From NCBI RefSeq assembly GCF_009905615.1, contig NZ_JAAAKW010000003.1, positions 124,001 to 188,000 on the forward strand: DNA of 64,000 bases, in the 5' to 3' direction. A program made the position numbers and the translations under genes. Each line of letters begins with the position of its first letter. Position 1 is the first letter of the stretch. Of this stretch, positions 34,509 through 44,060 are shown piece after piece. The notes under the pieces were generated by a model, which saw only the letters and a program-made list of their open reading frames with translations, made no database searches and was not told the DNA's origin. Source of the DNA: Pseudomonas sp. SLFW. Its GTDB lineage: Bacteria > Pseudomonadota > Gammaproteobacteria > Pseudomonadales > Pseudomonadaceae.

Positions 34509-35111
34509 ATGCCCGTTCATATTCTGCCGGAAACCCCTTCACAGACCGCTGGCCCCTACGTTCACATCGGCCTTGCGCTGGCCGCCGCGGGCAACCCGCC
34601 CCGGGAGCAGGAAATCTGGAACGAGATGGCCAGGCCGGACGCCCCCGGCGAGCACATCCTGCTGCTGGGCCACGTCTACGACGGCAACGGTCACCTGATT
34701 CGCGATTCGTTTCTGGAGCTGTGGCAAGCCAACGCCGACGGCGTGTACGAGACGGATTTCGACCTGAACAAGCCCTTCAACAGCTTTGGCCGCACGGCGA
34801 CCAGCGACGAAGGCGAATGGCTGGCCATGACCGTTAAACCGGGCGTCGTACGTAACGCAGCGGGGCTGCCCATGGCACCCCATGTGAACCTGTCGCTGTT
34901 CGCTCGCGGCATCAACATTCACCTGCACACGCGGCTGTATTTCGATGACGAAGCGGCCAGCAACGCGCTAGACCCGGTGCTCAACCTGATTGAGCAACCG
35001 GCCCGTCGTCAGACATTAGTTGCGAAACGCTGCACCGTGGACGGCAAAGTCGCCTATCGTTTCGACATCCGTGTGCAGGGCGAAGATGAGACCGTGTTCT
35101 TCGATTTCTGA
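34509..35111 (+). CDS. pcaG: protocatechuate 3,4-dioxygenase, alpha subunit
   Basis: A 200-residue alpha chain: ETPSQTAGPYVHIGLA at the start, HVYDGNGHLIRDSFLELWQ, and APHVNLSLFARGINIHLHTRLYF in the core. As in known alpha subunits the iron Tyr/His set is not complete, since the active-site iron is held by PcaH. GAGGAGG precedes the ATG, 10 bases after pcaH. It is the structural partner of PcaH and lines the substrate pocket. Confidence 0.97.
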   Translation: MPVHILPETPSQTAGPYVHIGLALAAAGNPPREQEIWNEMARPDAPGEHILLLGHVYDGNGHLIRDSFLELWQANADGVYETDFDLNKPFNSFGRTATSDEGEWLAMTVKPGVVRNAAGLPMAPHVNLSLFARGINIHLHTRLYFDDEAASNALDPVLNLIEQPARRQTLVAKRCTVDGKVAYRFDIRVQGEDETVFFDF

Positions 35112-35158
35112 CCGCGTGACCGCATGAACTGTATGGACGAGCCGTCAGGAGCAGTACG

Positions 35159-36523
35159 TTGAACAGATCCGGCAATCAGCTTTTCGACCGTTATTTCACT
35201 CAACACACCATGCGCGAGGTCTTTTCCGATCAAGGGCGAGTGCAAGGCATGCTCGATTTCGAAGCCGCGCTGGCCAATGCCGAGGCCACGGTCGGCGCGA
35301 TCCCGACCGACGTCGTGGCCGATATCGTCGCAGCGTGCGATGCATCGCTGTACGACTTCGATGCGCTGGCCGTTGCCATCGGCGACGCGGGCAACTCCGC
35401 CATTCCGCTGGTGAAGGCGCTGGGCAAGCAAGTCGCCACGCGCAACCCCACCGCCGAGCGTTACGTGCACATGGGCGCCACCAGTCAGGACGCGATGGAC
35501 AGTGGGCTGGTGCTGCAACTGCGCAGCGCGATCGGTCTGTTGGAGCAGGCATTGGCCAACCTCGCGGAAGCGTTGGCGCAACAGGCCCAGCGGCATGCCA
35601 ACGTCCCGATGGCGGGGCGCACCTGGCTGCAACAGGCGACTCCGGTCACCCTTGGCGCGAAAATCGCCGGATGGCTGGGGGCGGTGACCCGCCATCGTCA
35701 GCGTCTCAAAGAGCTGAAATCGCGGGTGCTGTGCGTGCAATTCGGGGGCGCGTCGGGGAGCCTGGCGGCGCTGGGCGACATGGCCTTTCCCATCGCCGAA
35801 GCCTTGGCCAGGGAACTGAAACTGAACCTGCCCGATCAGCCGTGGCACACCCAGCGCGACCGGCTGGTGGAGTTCGCCAGCCTGTTGGGACTGATGGCGG
35901 GGAGCCTGGGCAAGATCGGGCGGGACGTGAGCCTTTTGATGCAGACCGAAACCGGTGAGGTGTTCGAACCGGCAGCGGCGGGCAAGGGCGGTTCATCCAC
36001 CATGCCCCACAAACGCAACCCGGTGGGGGCAGCGGTGATGATCGCCGCCGCCACCCGTGCGCCGGGGTTGGTGGCCACGTTGCTCAGCGCCATGCCACAG
36101 GAGCATGAGCGCAGCCTGGGTTTGTGGCACGCCGAATGGGAAACACTGCCGGAGCTTTGCTGCCTCGTGTCCGGGTCGTTGCAACAGGCGCTGGCGGTCA
36201 TTCCCGGCCTTGAGGTGGATGCCGAGCGGATGGCCCACAACCTGGCGCTGACCCAAGGGCTGGTGTTGGCGGAGGCGGTGAGCATTGCGCTGGCCGGACG
36301 CGTGGGGCGAGACAGGGCCCACCACCTGATCGAGCAATGCTGTCGCCGAGCCGTGGAGCAGGGGCAACCTTTGCGCGTCATAATGGGCGCCGATCCGGCG
36401 GTCAGCGAACAGCTGTCGCCGCAGGCGCTGGATAATCTGCTCGACCCCACCCGTTACCTGGGGCAGTCGCGGCGCTGGGTCAAGCGCGCGGTGGCCGATC
36501 ACCAGGCTTTCAATCTTCGTTGA
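35159..36523 (+). CDS. pcaB: 3-carboxy-cis,cis-muconate cycloisomerase
   Basis: A 454-residue member of the fumarase/adenylosuccinate-lyase superfamily. The signature GKGGSSTMPHKRNPVG (about 280-295) is complete, with HMGATSQDAMDSG earlier. It starts at a TTG (35159) after CAGGAGCAG. It converts beta-carboxymuconate to gamma-carboxymuconolactone, the step between PcaHG and PcaC. Clustering with pcaHGC confirms PcaB over other lyases of the family. Confidence 0.96.
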   Translation: MNRSGNQLFDRYFTQHTMREVFSDQGRVQGMLDFEAALANAEATVGAIPTDVVADIVAACDASLYDFDALAVAIGDAGNSAIPLVKALGKQVATRNPTAERYVHMGATSQDAMDSGLVLQLRSAIGLLEQALANLAEALAQQAQRHANVPMAGRTWLQQATPVTLGAKIAGWLGAVTRHRQRLKELKSRVLCVQFGGASGSLAALGDMAFPIAEALARELKLNLPDQPWHTQRDRLVEFASLLGLMAGSLGKIGRDVSLLMQTETGEVFEPAAAGKGGSSTMPHKRNPVGAAVMIAAATRAPGLVATLLSAMPQEHERSLGLWHAEWETLPELCCLVSGSLQQALAVIPGLEVDAERMAHNLALTQGLVLAEAVSIALAGRVGRDRAHHLIEQCCRRAVEQGQPLRVIMGADPAVSEQLSPQALDNLLDPTRYLGQSRRWVKRAVADHQAFNLR

Positions 36524-36539
36524 ATCGACAGGATCGCAA

Positions 36540-36935
36540 ATGGACGAGAAACACCGTTACGAAGCCGGCATGAGCGTGCGCCGTGAAGTCTTGGGCGACG
36601 CCCACGTCGACCGCAGTCTGGAGAAACTCACGCCGTTCAACGGCGAGTTTCAGGAAATGATCACCCGCCATGCCTGGGGCGACATCTGGACCCGCCCCGG
36701 CTTGCCACGCCATACCCGCAGCCTGATCACCATCGCCATGCTGATCGGCATGAACCGCGAGGGCGAACTGCGCCTGCATCTGCGTGCCGCAAAAAACAAC
36801 GGCGTGACCCGCGACGAGATCAAGGAAGTGTTGATGCAAAGCGCGATCTATTGCGGCATACCGGCAGCCAACGCGAGTTTTCATCTGGCAGAAGCCGTGT
36901 GGGATGAACTGGGGGTTGAGTCGTTGCAGGAGTGA
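36540..36935 (+). CDS. pcaC: 4-carboxymuconolactone decarboxylase
   Basis: A 131-residue single-domain PcaC: YEAGMSVRREVLGDAHVD opens the protein, followed by LPRHTRSLITIAMLIGMNRE, LRLHLRAAKNNGVTRDEIKE and YCGIPAANASFHLAEAV. It lacks the CxxC of the AhpD branch, as expected for a decarboxylase. It lies 16 bases after pcaB and completes pcaHGBC. The next pathway gene pcaD (enol-lactonase) is neither fused nor adjacent. Confidence 0.96.
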   Translation: MDEKHRYEAGMSVRREVLGDAHVDRSLEKLTPFNGEFQEMITRHAWGDIWTRPGLPRHTRSLITIAMLIGMNREGELRLHLRAAKNNGVTRDEIKEVLMQSAIYCGIPAANASFHLAEAVWDELGVESLQE

Positions 36936-36997
36936 GCGCTGCGAACGGTGCGAGCGGGGTAAATGGGGCGCTCGCTTGCGCACTCTGCGCTGCCGAC

Positions 36998-37017
36998 GGC
37001 GTCCGACTTACGACGCC
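36998..37017 (+). terminator. hairpin downstream of pcaC
   Basis: GGCGTC (36998-37003) and GACGCC (37012-37017) form a short stem with an eight-base loop, about 60 bases after the pcaC stop. No T-run follows, so a terminator role is weakly supported. The rest of the 36936-37155 gap shows no gene. Confidence 0.3.
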
Positions 37018-37155
37018 GGGCGCGACAAAAACGACGTCATCCTTGAGGTTTCTTTGGTTATCTGACGACAGCTTCTATATTCTCTGCGTGTCTAGCTCCA
37101 GACTCGCAGCGATGGTCGGTCGACTACGCGCTTCCGCAAGGCCAAAGGAACCCTG

Positions 37156-38043
37156 ATGAGCACCACCCGTACGCCGCTCTCCGGCGTCAACCAGCCACTC
37201 AAGGGCATCGCACTGATTGTCCTGGCGACCTTCCTGTTTTCCAGTCACGACACCCTGTCCAAATACCTCTCCGGCATTTACCCGATCATGATGGTGGTCT
37301 GGGTGCGTTATGTCGTGCACACCGCGTTGATGGCCTGCATTTTCATGCCGTCCGCAGGGCTGCGCGTATTACGGACCAAGCGGCCGGGGCTTCAAGCGCT
37401 GCGGGCGGCATGCCTGTTGGGCACGAGTCTGTTATTCACCAGCGGACTGATGTTCATCCCGATTGCCGAAGCCACGGCCGTGAACTTCCTGGCGCCCTTG
37501 CTGGTGACGGCCTTGTCGGTGCCGCTGCTCAAGGAGCAGGTGTCGCGAGGTCAGTGGATAGCCGTGCTTGTAGGGTTTGGCGGGGTGATGGTGATCGTGC
37601 ATCCCGGCGGCGAACTGTTCACCCCCGCCGTACTGCTGCCGCTGGGCTCCGCGCTGTGTTTTGCGTGTTATCAATTGCTCACTCGGCTGGTTGCCGCCCA
37701 TGACAGCCCGACCACGAGCAATTTCTTTGCGGGGCTGTTCAATAGCCTGCTGATGAGCGCCATCGTGCCGTTTTTCTGGCAATCGCCGCAGTGGATACAC
37801 ATTCCATTCATGCTGGCACTGGGCACCTGCGGGATGGTCGCGCATTTGCTGCTGACCCAGGCTTTCCGGTTCGCGGCACCCGCGTTGCTGGCGCCGTTTG
37901 GCTACTGCCAGATCGTGTTCGCGGGGCTGTGGGGGTATCTGGTGTTCAACCACGCGCCGTCGCTGACGGCGCAAGCGGGGATTGCGATTATCTGCCTGAG
38001 CGGCTTGGCGGCCGCCTGGCAGCAGCGCAGGTCAGGCGGGTAG
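37156..38043 (+). CDS. DMT-family (EamA) transporter
   Basis: A 295-residue membrane protein with ten predicted helices in two EamA repeats (first from GIALIVLATFLFSSHDTL, second from LLPLGSALCFACYQLL). AAAGGAA precedes the ATG. The usual Glu of the second EamA half-signature is not obvious. It lies downstream of pcaC but separated by 220 bases, so co-transcription is uncertain. Such proteins export or import small metabolites; the substrate is unknown. Confidence 0.9.
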   Translation: MSTTRTPLSGVNQPLKGIALIVLATFLFSSHDTLSKYLSGIYPIMMVVWVRYVVHTALMACIFMPSAGLRVLRTKRPGLQALRAACLLGTSLLFTSGLMFIPIAEATAVNFLAPLLVTALSVPLLKEQVSRGQWIAVLVGFGGVMVIVHPGGELFTPAVLLPLGSALCFACYQLLTRLVAAHDSPTTSNFFAGLFNSLLMSAIVPFFWQSPQWIHIPFMLALGTCGMVAHLLLTQAFRFAAPALLAPFGYCQIVFAGLWGYLVFNHAPSLTAQAGIAIICLSGLAAAWQQRRSGG

Positions 38044-38114
38044 GGCGTTGACCACGGCGCGATGCGGGGGGGGGCAGTCCAGAATGGCGCTTGACCCATC
38101 CGCATCGCTGACCC

Positions 38115-39482
38115 TCAGGCAGCGCTTTCTTTAACGTCACGCGGCGCCATGAAGAACATCCACACCAGCGCCAGAAAATACATTGCCGGAATCAACGTAA
38201 ACACCACGTTGTAATTGTTGTGGGTCGCCGTCAGCACGGCCCCGACAATCTGGGTCATGAACATCCCGCCAATCGACGCGCACATCCCGCCAAACCCGAA
38301 CACCGTGCTCACCCTGTGCGGCGGTGTGTAATCCATCACCAGGGTCCATATGTTCGCTGTCCATGCCTGATGCGCCCCCACGGCCAGCGCGATCGCCGCC
38401 ACCGCGATCCACAGCCCGCTCGCGTTGGCCGCAAACACCACGCAAATGATCGTCAGCGCGAAGATCAGCATCGACACCAGACGCGCCGTCATCGGACGCA
38501 CCCCCCGGCCGATCAGCCACGACGACAGGACACCACCGCCGATGCTGCCGAAATCCGCCGTCAGCCAGATCAGCATCAATGGCAGACCCATTTCCGTCAC
38601 GCTGATGCCCAGGTGGTATTGCTGGTTCAGAAACGGCGGCAGCCAATACAGGTAGAACCAGAACACCGGCGCGGTCATCGCGTACGCCAGTGCGAATGCC
38701 CAGGTGCCACGCATTTTCAGGATCGTCGAGAACGGGACTTTCTCCGTCACCCCCTCGGGCTCGCGACCCTGTTGGATGTAGGCCCGCTCGCTTTCACGAA
38801 CAGTGGGGTGGTCTTCGGGATTGAAGTATTTCAAGCGCCAGGTGATCACCCAGGTCAGGCCCAGGACGCTCATGCACATGAACACCGCCTGCCAGCCCCA
38901 GACGGACAGAATCAGCGGCAGCAGGGCCGGGGTGATCATCGCGCCAACGTTGGTGCCTGCGTTGAAAATGCCCGTTGCGACGGCCCGCTCTCCGGCCGGG
39001 AACCAGAGCCGTGTGGTTTTGACGCAGGCCGGGTAGTTGGCCGCCTCGGTCAGCCCGAGAATGAACCGGCAGACCATGAAGCCCGCCGCCGATGTCGCCA
39101 GGCCGTGCGCGCCGGTGGCGACACTCCAGAGCAGCACGGCGAGGAAAAATGCCCGTTTCACTCCGACGCGGTCGATGAACCGGCCTTGCAACAGGAAACC
39201 GATGGCGTAGCCCGCCTGAAACCAGAAATTGATGTTGGCGTAATCCATGGCCGTCCAACGCATTTGCTCGGCCAGAATGGGCTGCATGACGCCCAGCGCG
39301 GCGCGGTCGATGTAGTTGAGGGTGGTGGCGAGGAACACCAGCGCGAGCATGCCCCAGCGGGTCTTGCCCACGGCGAGCGCGCCTCGGACTTTGTCGCCGA
39401 TCCCGGCATGAGGGGTCACGTGAGTGTCCGGAGAGCTGGCTGCGACCGGCGCAGACGAAGCGGGGTAGGAGCGCATGAGCAT
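38115..39482 (-). CDS. MFS transporter, anion:cation symporter (ACS/hexuronate-like) family
   Basis: A 455-residue permease with 12 membrane segments after a 35-residue Ala/Ser-rich leader. The opening LATTLNYIDRAALGVMQPIL and the loop QGRFIDRVGVKRAF, plus GLTEAANYPACVKTTRLWFP, mark the ACS family (ExuT, GudP and related carriers). A second ATG at 39476 is equally usable. It diverges from quiC, so quinate, shikimate or a related hydroxylated ring acid is a sensible substrate guess. Confidence 0.88.
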   Translation of the reverse strand: MLMRSYPASSAPVAASSPDTHVTPHAGIGDKVRGALAVGKTRWGMLALVFLATTLNYIDRAALGVMQPILAEQMRWTAMDYANINFWFQAGYAIGFLLQGRFIDRVGVKRAFFLAVLLWSVATGAHGLATSAAGFMVCRFILGLTEAANYPACVKTTRLWFPAGERAVATGIFNAGTNVGAMITPALLPLILSVWGWQAVFMCMSVLGLTWVITWRLKYFNPEDHPTVRESERAYIQQGREPEGVTEKVPFSTILKMRGTWAFALAYAMTAPVFWFYLYWLPPFLNQQYHLGISVTEMGLPLMLIWLTADFGSIGGGVLSSWLIGRGVRPMTARLVSMLIFALTIICVVFAANASGLWIAVAAIALAVGAHQAWTANIWTLVMDYTPPHRVSTVFGFGGMCASIGGMFMTQIVGAVLTATHNNYNVVFTLIPAMYFLALVWMFFMAPRDVKESAA

Positions 39483-39777
39483 TTAACCTGTCTTGGAATT
39501 GTTATGGTTTTGTCGGCGATGGCGGCGCCAATGCGGCGCAGCAAAGGGTTCACACGCAGGCAGAGGCAGCCTTTGTCCGACAATGTGCAAACGATGGTGG
39601 AGATCATGGGCGGGAGCGTCAATTGAGGTAAACCGCTTTTGGGCGATTATCGAACACAAAACTAACCGGTACGTACATTTAAATTGCACTGACAGGACGG
39701 GCGAAGAATAATCGGTTTTGACACCGAAGCATCAGCCAGGCGCTGTCTCTTGGGTGCGTTCATTCTGGAGTCAGTTT
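39483..39777. promoter_or_regulatory. divergent promoter region between the ACS permease and quiC
   Basis: 295 bases with no convincing gene. The part from 39640 to 39735 is relatively AT-rich and contains the palindrome GTACGTAC (39669-39676) inside ACCGGTACGTACATTT, a reasonable place for a TetR-type operator since a TetR gene lies downstream of quiC. CTGGAGT just before 39778 is the quiC ribosome site. Confidence 0.4.
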
Positions 39778-41685
39778 ATGCAGCGTTCGATTGCCACCGT
39801 TTCCCTGAGCGGGACCCTGCCCGAAAAGCTGGAAGCCATTGCCGCCGCCGGGTTCGACGGCGTGGAAATCTTTGAAAATGACCTGCTGTACTACGACGGC
39901 AGCCCGCGCACCGTGCGGCAGATGTGCGCGGATCTGGGCATCGCGATCACCTTGTTTCAGCCGTTTCGCGAATTCGAAGGCTGCCGACGTGACCGCTTGC
40001 AACGCAACCTGGACCGGGCCGAACGCAAGTTCGATCTGATGCAAGCGCTGGGCACTGACCTGGTGTTGGTGTGCAGTAACACCGCCAGCGATTCCCTCGG
40101 AGACGAAAACCTCCTGCTTGACGACCTGGCGCTGTTGGCCGAACGGGCCGGTGCGCGGCAGTTGCGCGTGGGCTACGAGGGACTTGCCTGGGGCCGGCAT
40201 GTCAACACTTGGCAGCAGGTGTGGAACCTGGTGCGTCAGGTCAATCACCCGGCCCTGGGGGTGTTGCTGGACAGCTTTCACACGCTGTCGTTGAAGGGTG
40301 ATCCGGGCGCCATTGCCGATATTCCCGGTGACAAGATTTTCTTCGTGCAAATGGCCGACGCGCCTTTGCTGGCCATGGACGTACTGGAGTGGAGTCGGCA
40401 TTTTCGCTGCTTTCCTGGCCAGGGTGAATTTGACCTGCCGGGTTTTCTCGCCCCGATCCTGCGCAGCGGTTACACCGGGCCGTTGTCGCTGGAAATCTTC
40501 AACGATGGTTTTCGTGCTGCGCCCCCTCGGTCCAATGCGGCGGACGGCTTGCGTTCGCTCCTGTACCTGGAAGAAAAAACCCGCGAGCGGCTTGCCGAGG
40601 AGGCGCAGCCTGTTTCGCCCGGGTTGTTGTTCAACCCGCCGAAAGCCAGTGCGTACGACGGCGTTGAATTTCTTGAATTTGCTGTCGATGAGGCTCACGG
40701 CGCCCGTTTGGGCAGTTGGTTGCAGGGCCTCGGCTTCGCTCAGTTGGGTCAGCACCGCTCGAAGGCTGTCCGCCTGTTGGGGCAGGGCGATATCAAGATC
40801 GTGCTCAATGCCGAGCCTTATTCCTTCGCCCACAGTTTTTTCGAATCCCACGGCCCGTCGCTGTGCGCCACGGCGTTGCGCGTTGAAAATGGCAGCGCGG
40901 CGCTGGAGCGCGCCCGACAGTACAAGGGGCAGCCGTACCGTGGACTGGTCGGGCCGAACGAGCGACAGATTCCCGCCGTGCGCGCCCCGGATGGCAGCCT
41001 GATTTATCTGGTAGAGCCAGCCCCGCCCGGCCAGTCGATCTACGACAGCGATTTCAACATTCACTCGGACGCCCCCGTTACCGGTGGTCTGCAACGCATC
41101 GACCACATGGCCATGGCGCTCCCGGCGGACAGCCTCGACACGTGGGTGCTGTTCTACAAGAGCCTGCTGGATTTCGAGGCCGACGACGAAGTGGTGCTCC
41201 CGGACCCCTACGGTCTGGTGAAAAGCCGTGCGTTGCGCAGCCGTTGCAGCACCGTGCGCCTGCCGCTGAACATCTCCGAGAACCGTAACACGGCGATTTC
41301 GCATGCCCTGTCGAGTTACCGCGGCTCCGGTGTGCATCACGTCGCTTTCGCCTGCGAGGACATTTTTACCCAGGTGGCGCGGGCGAAAGAGGCTGGTGTG
41401 CAATTGCTGGACATCCCCCTCAATTATTACGACGACCTGGCGGCCCGCTTCGATTTCGACGACGCGTTTCTAAGTGAATTGGCCTATTACAACGTGCTGT
41501 ATGACCGCGATGCCAAGGGGGGTGAGCTGTTTCATGTGTACACCGAGGCGTTCGACGATCGATTTTTCTTCGAGATACTGCAACGCAAAAATGGCTACGC
41601 CGGTTATGGCGCAGCCAACGTGGCGGTGCGTCTGGCAGCCATGGCCGCTTCACGGAAAGGCACGCCACGGCAAGCGAGGTTGTGA
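39778..41685 (+). CDS. quiC: 3-dehydroshikimate dehydratase, two-domain QuiC
   Basis: A 635-residue fusion. Residues about 1-285 form a sugar-phosphate-isomerase-like TIM barrel (ATVSLSGTLPEKLEAIAAAG, VGYEGLAWGRH, LGVLLDSFHTLS, GPLSLEIFND) that dehydrates 3-dehydroshikimate to protocatechuate. Residues about 290-635 form a hydroxyphenylpyruvate-dioxygenase-like VOC domain that keeps a His-His-Glu set: RIDHMAMALP, GVHHVAFACED and FFFEILQRKNGY. ATG 39778 is preferred over the open frame start at 39718. It links quinate/shikimate use to pcaHGBC nearby. The activity of the second domain is not established by sequence. Confidence 0.95.
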   Translation: MQRSIATVSLSGTLPEKLEAIAAAGFDGVEIFENDLLYYDGSPRTVRQMCADLGIAITLFQPFREFEGCRRDRLQRNLDRAERKFDLMQALGTDLVLVCSNTASDSLGDENLLLDDLALLAERAGARQLRVGYEGLAWGRHVNTWQQVWNLVRQVNHPALGVLLDSFHTLSLKGDPGAIADIPGDKIFFVQMADAPLLAMDVLEWSRHFRCFPGQGEFDLPGFLAPILRSGYTGPLSLEIFNDGFRAAPPRSNAADGLRSLLYLEEKTRERLAEEAQPVSPGLLFNPPKASAYDGVEFLEFAVDEAHGARLGSWLQGLGFAQLGQHRSKAVRLLGQGDIKIVLNAEPYSFAHSFFESHGPSLCATALRVENGSAALERARQYKGQPYRGLVGPNERQIPAVRAPDGSLIYLVEPAPPGQSIYDSDFNIHSDAPVTGGLQRIDHMAMALPADSLDTWVLFYKSLLDFEADDEVVLPDPYGLVKSRALRSRCSTVRLPLNISENRNTAISHALSSYRGSGVHHVAFACEDIFTQVARAKEAGVQLLDIPLNYYDDLAARFDFDDAFLSELAYYNVLYDRDAKGGELFHVYTEAFDDRFFFEILQRKNGYAGYGAANVAVRLAAMAASRKGTPRQARL

Positions 41686-41774
41686 CAGACCACGCGCATG
41701 CTGGCATATGCCGCTTCCGTAACGCGGCGCTGCGGCTCATAATCGGCGGATTCCACCGTGGTCGTGAGCCAAGC

Positions 41775-42446
41775 ATGAAAACTGTCGACGACACTCTTGT
41801 CGAAGCGTCCTTAGAGTCGCCACGCAAGGGCCGCAAGAACAATCCGGAAAAAACCCGCGACGGCATCCTCCAGGCCGCCGTCGCTGAATTCGTCGCCCAA
41901 GGCCTTTCAGGTGCACGGGTCGACGCCATAGCCGAACGTACGCAAACCTCGAAACGGATGATTTATTACTACTTCAACAGCAAGGAACAGCTGTACAGCG
42001 AAGTGCTGGAGAAGTTGTACGGCGACATCCGTCACACCGAAAGCAGCCTGAAACTCGACGTTCTGCCGCCCATGGAGGCGATTCAGCGTCTGGTGGAGTT
42101 CACTTTCGATCACCACGACCGCAACGTCGATTTCGTGCGCATCGTCTGCATCGAGAACATCCACAACGGCGAAAACGTCAAACAGTCTCCGACCATTCGG
42201 GCGCTGAGCCAGCATGTGCTACAAGCGCTGGACGAGACGTTGCGACGTGGAGAAAAAGAAGGCGTGTTTCGCGAAGGTGTACAGGCGGTCGATCTGCACA
42301 TGCTGCTGAGTTCGTTCTGTTTCTACCGCGTATCGAACCGCCACACTTTTTCGGAGATTTTCCAGATCGAGCTGGAAGACCCACACATCAAGGCCCGGCA
42401 CAGGGCGATGGTGAGCGATTCGGTGATGCGGTATCTGAAACCATGA
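41775..42446 (+). CDS. TetR-family regulator
   Basis: A 223-residue regulator. The HTH at about 25-75 reads KTRDGILQAAVAEFVAQGL, then VDAIAERTQTSKRMIYYYF. The C-terminal domain (about 95-220) contains FDHHDRNVDFVRIVCIENIHNG and ends with a DPHIKARHRAM segment often seen in TetR proteins next to quiC. ATG 41775 is taken as the start; the frame extends upstream over the quiC end. It probably controls quiC and the divergent permease. Confidence 0.9.
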   Translation: MKTVDDTLVEASLESPRKGRKNNPEKTRDGILQAAVAEFVAQGLSGARVDAIAERTQTSKRMIYYYFNSKEQLYSEVLEKLYGDIRHTESSLKLDVLPPMEAIQRLVEFTFDHHDRNVDFVRIVCIENIHNGENVKQSPTIRALSQHVLQALDETLRRGEKEGVFREGVQAVDLHMLLSSFCFYRVSNRHTFSEIFQIELEDPHIKARHRAMVSDSVMRYLKP

Positions 42447-42537
42447 CGCCGATTGCCGCCACTGAGGCAAATTCGCTCTGCGCGTGACGCCCTGAAACCG
42501 CTACGCTAGAGCACTGCCCATTCAAGGACCGGTGCCG

Positions 42538-43932
42538 ATGTCGCAACGCCAATCCACCCTGATCGCGCTGTTGGTGGCGGTCACGTTTTTCATGGAAAAC
42601 CTCGACGCGACAGTGATCGCCACGGCCTTGCCGCAAATGGCGAAAACTTTCGGTGTGGCGGCAGTCGACCTGAACATCGGCATGAGCGCCTACATGCTGG
42701 CCATCGCGGCCTTCATTCCCATCAGCGGCTGGCTGGCGGATCGGCTGGGCTCGCGGCTGGTGTTCGGCGGCGCCATCGTGCTGTTCACCCTGTCTTCGTT
42801 GCTCTGCGGGTTGAGCACAGGGCTGGAGGCGTTCGTCGCGGCGCGGGTACTGCAGGGCATCAGCGGCGCGATGATGGTCCCGGTCGGGCGCCTGGCCGTG
42901 ATGCGTGCCACGGAAAAGAAGGACCTGGTCCGCGCCATTTCGCTGATCACGTGGCCAGGCCTCGTGGCGCCCATTCTCGGCCCGCCGTTGGGCGGATTCA
43001 TTGTCACTCACGCCTCATGGCCGTGGATTTTCTACCTCAATCTGCCACTGGGCGCGCTGGCCTTGATCGCCACCTGGGTCTTGATCCCTCGACGCAATGA
43101 CGTCAGCCAGCGGGCGTTCGATTTTCCCGGTTTCGTGCTGGTGGGGGTAGCGTGCATGGCGTTGCTTTACGGCATGGAGATGCTTGGGCAGGCTCGTGGC
43201 AGCCATGGGCCCGGGCTGCTGGTGACGGCCATCGGCGTGGTCAGCGCCGTGCTGGCCTGGGCACACATGCGCAAGCGGGCCGAACCGCTGTTGAACGTCA
43301 ATGTGGTCGGCATCCGCACGTTCAGCGTCAGCCTCTTCGGCGGCTCGCTGTTTCGCATTGCCATCAGCACCTTGCCGTTCCTGCTGCCGTTGATGTTTCA
43401 ACTGGGCTTTGGCCTGTCAGCGTTCGATTCGGGGCTGTTGGTGCTGGGCGTGTTCGCGGGGAACCTGGCGATGAAGCCTTTCACCAGCCCCATCATGCAG
43501 CGCTGGGGCTTTCGCGCCGTGCTGATGGGCAACGGGGTGATCGGTGTGCTGGCCATCGCGGCCTGCGCGTTGCTCGACGAGCGCATGAGCTGGGGCTTGA
43601 TCTTGTTCATCCTGTTTGTGGGCGGGCTGTCGCGGTCGATGCAGTTCACGGCCTTCAACACCCTGGGGTTCGCCGACGTGCCGAAGCCGCAGATGAGCGA
43701 CGCGTCGACGATGTTCAGCATGTTTTTCCAGCTGAGCATGGGCATGGGGGTGGCCATTGGTGCGCTGCTGCTGCGCGGCTCGATGTATCTGCACGGCAAC
43801 GACGGCCAGGCGCAGACGGCGGACTTTCAGCTGACGTTCATCGGGGTGGCGCTGATCGCATTGCTGGCGTTACTGGATAACCGGCGGCTGTCCTCCGAAT
43901 CCGGTGAGGCGGTGCTGCAGCGCAAGGCCTGA
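42538..43932 (+). CDS. MFS drug transporter, DHA2 (EmrB/QacA) type
   Basis: A 464-residue permease with about 14 membrane helices. The DHA2 signatures are present: FFMENLDATVIATALPQM near the N terminus, GWLADRLGSRLVFG in loop 2-3 and GPPLGGFIVTHASWPWIF in helix 5. The ATG at 42538 is preceded by CAAGGA. It is 91 bases after the TetR gene on the same strand. Multidrug or aromatic-compound efflux is the family role. Confidence 0.9.
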   Translation: MSQRQSTLIALLVAVTFFMENLDATVIATALPQMAKTFGVAAVDLNIGMSAYMLAIAAFIPISGWLADRLGSRLVFGGAIVLFTLSSLLCGLSTGLEAFVAARVLQGISGAMMVPVGRLAVMRATEKKDLVRAISLITWPGLVAPILGPPLGGFIVTHASWPWIFYLNLPLGALALIATWVLIPRRNDVSQRAFDFPGFVLVGVACMALLYGMEMLGQARGSHGPGLLVTAIGVVSAVLAWAHMRKRAEPLLNVNVVGIRTFSVSLFGGSLFRIAISTLPFLLPLMFQLGFGLSAFDSGLLVLGVFAGNLAMKPFTSPIMQRWGFRAVLMGNGVIGVLAIAACALLDERMSWGLILFILFVGGLSRSMQFTAFNTLGFADVPKPQMSDASTMFSMFFQLSMGMGVAIGALLLRGSMYLHGNDGQAQTADFQLTFIGVALIALLALLDNRRLSSESGEAVLQRKA

Positions 43933-44060
43933 GCGGCATCGTAACGTCACGCACTGTCCAAAACCGTCATCGCGGCTGCGCGCTTTGACTATTGCCCATT
44001 GCCGGGACAGAGCGGAGTATTTCGTCACTCGAACAATAAGAAGTGAAGGACGGCACAATC

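Noticed and set aside
39493..39711. A 72-codon frame in the quiC promoter region
   Set aside because: It has a Trp/Arg/Cys-rich composition, no ribosome site and overlaps the divergent promoter region.
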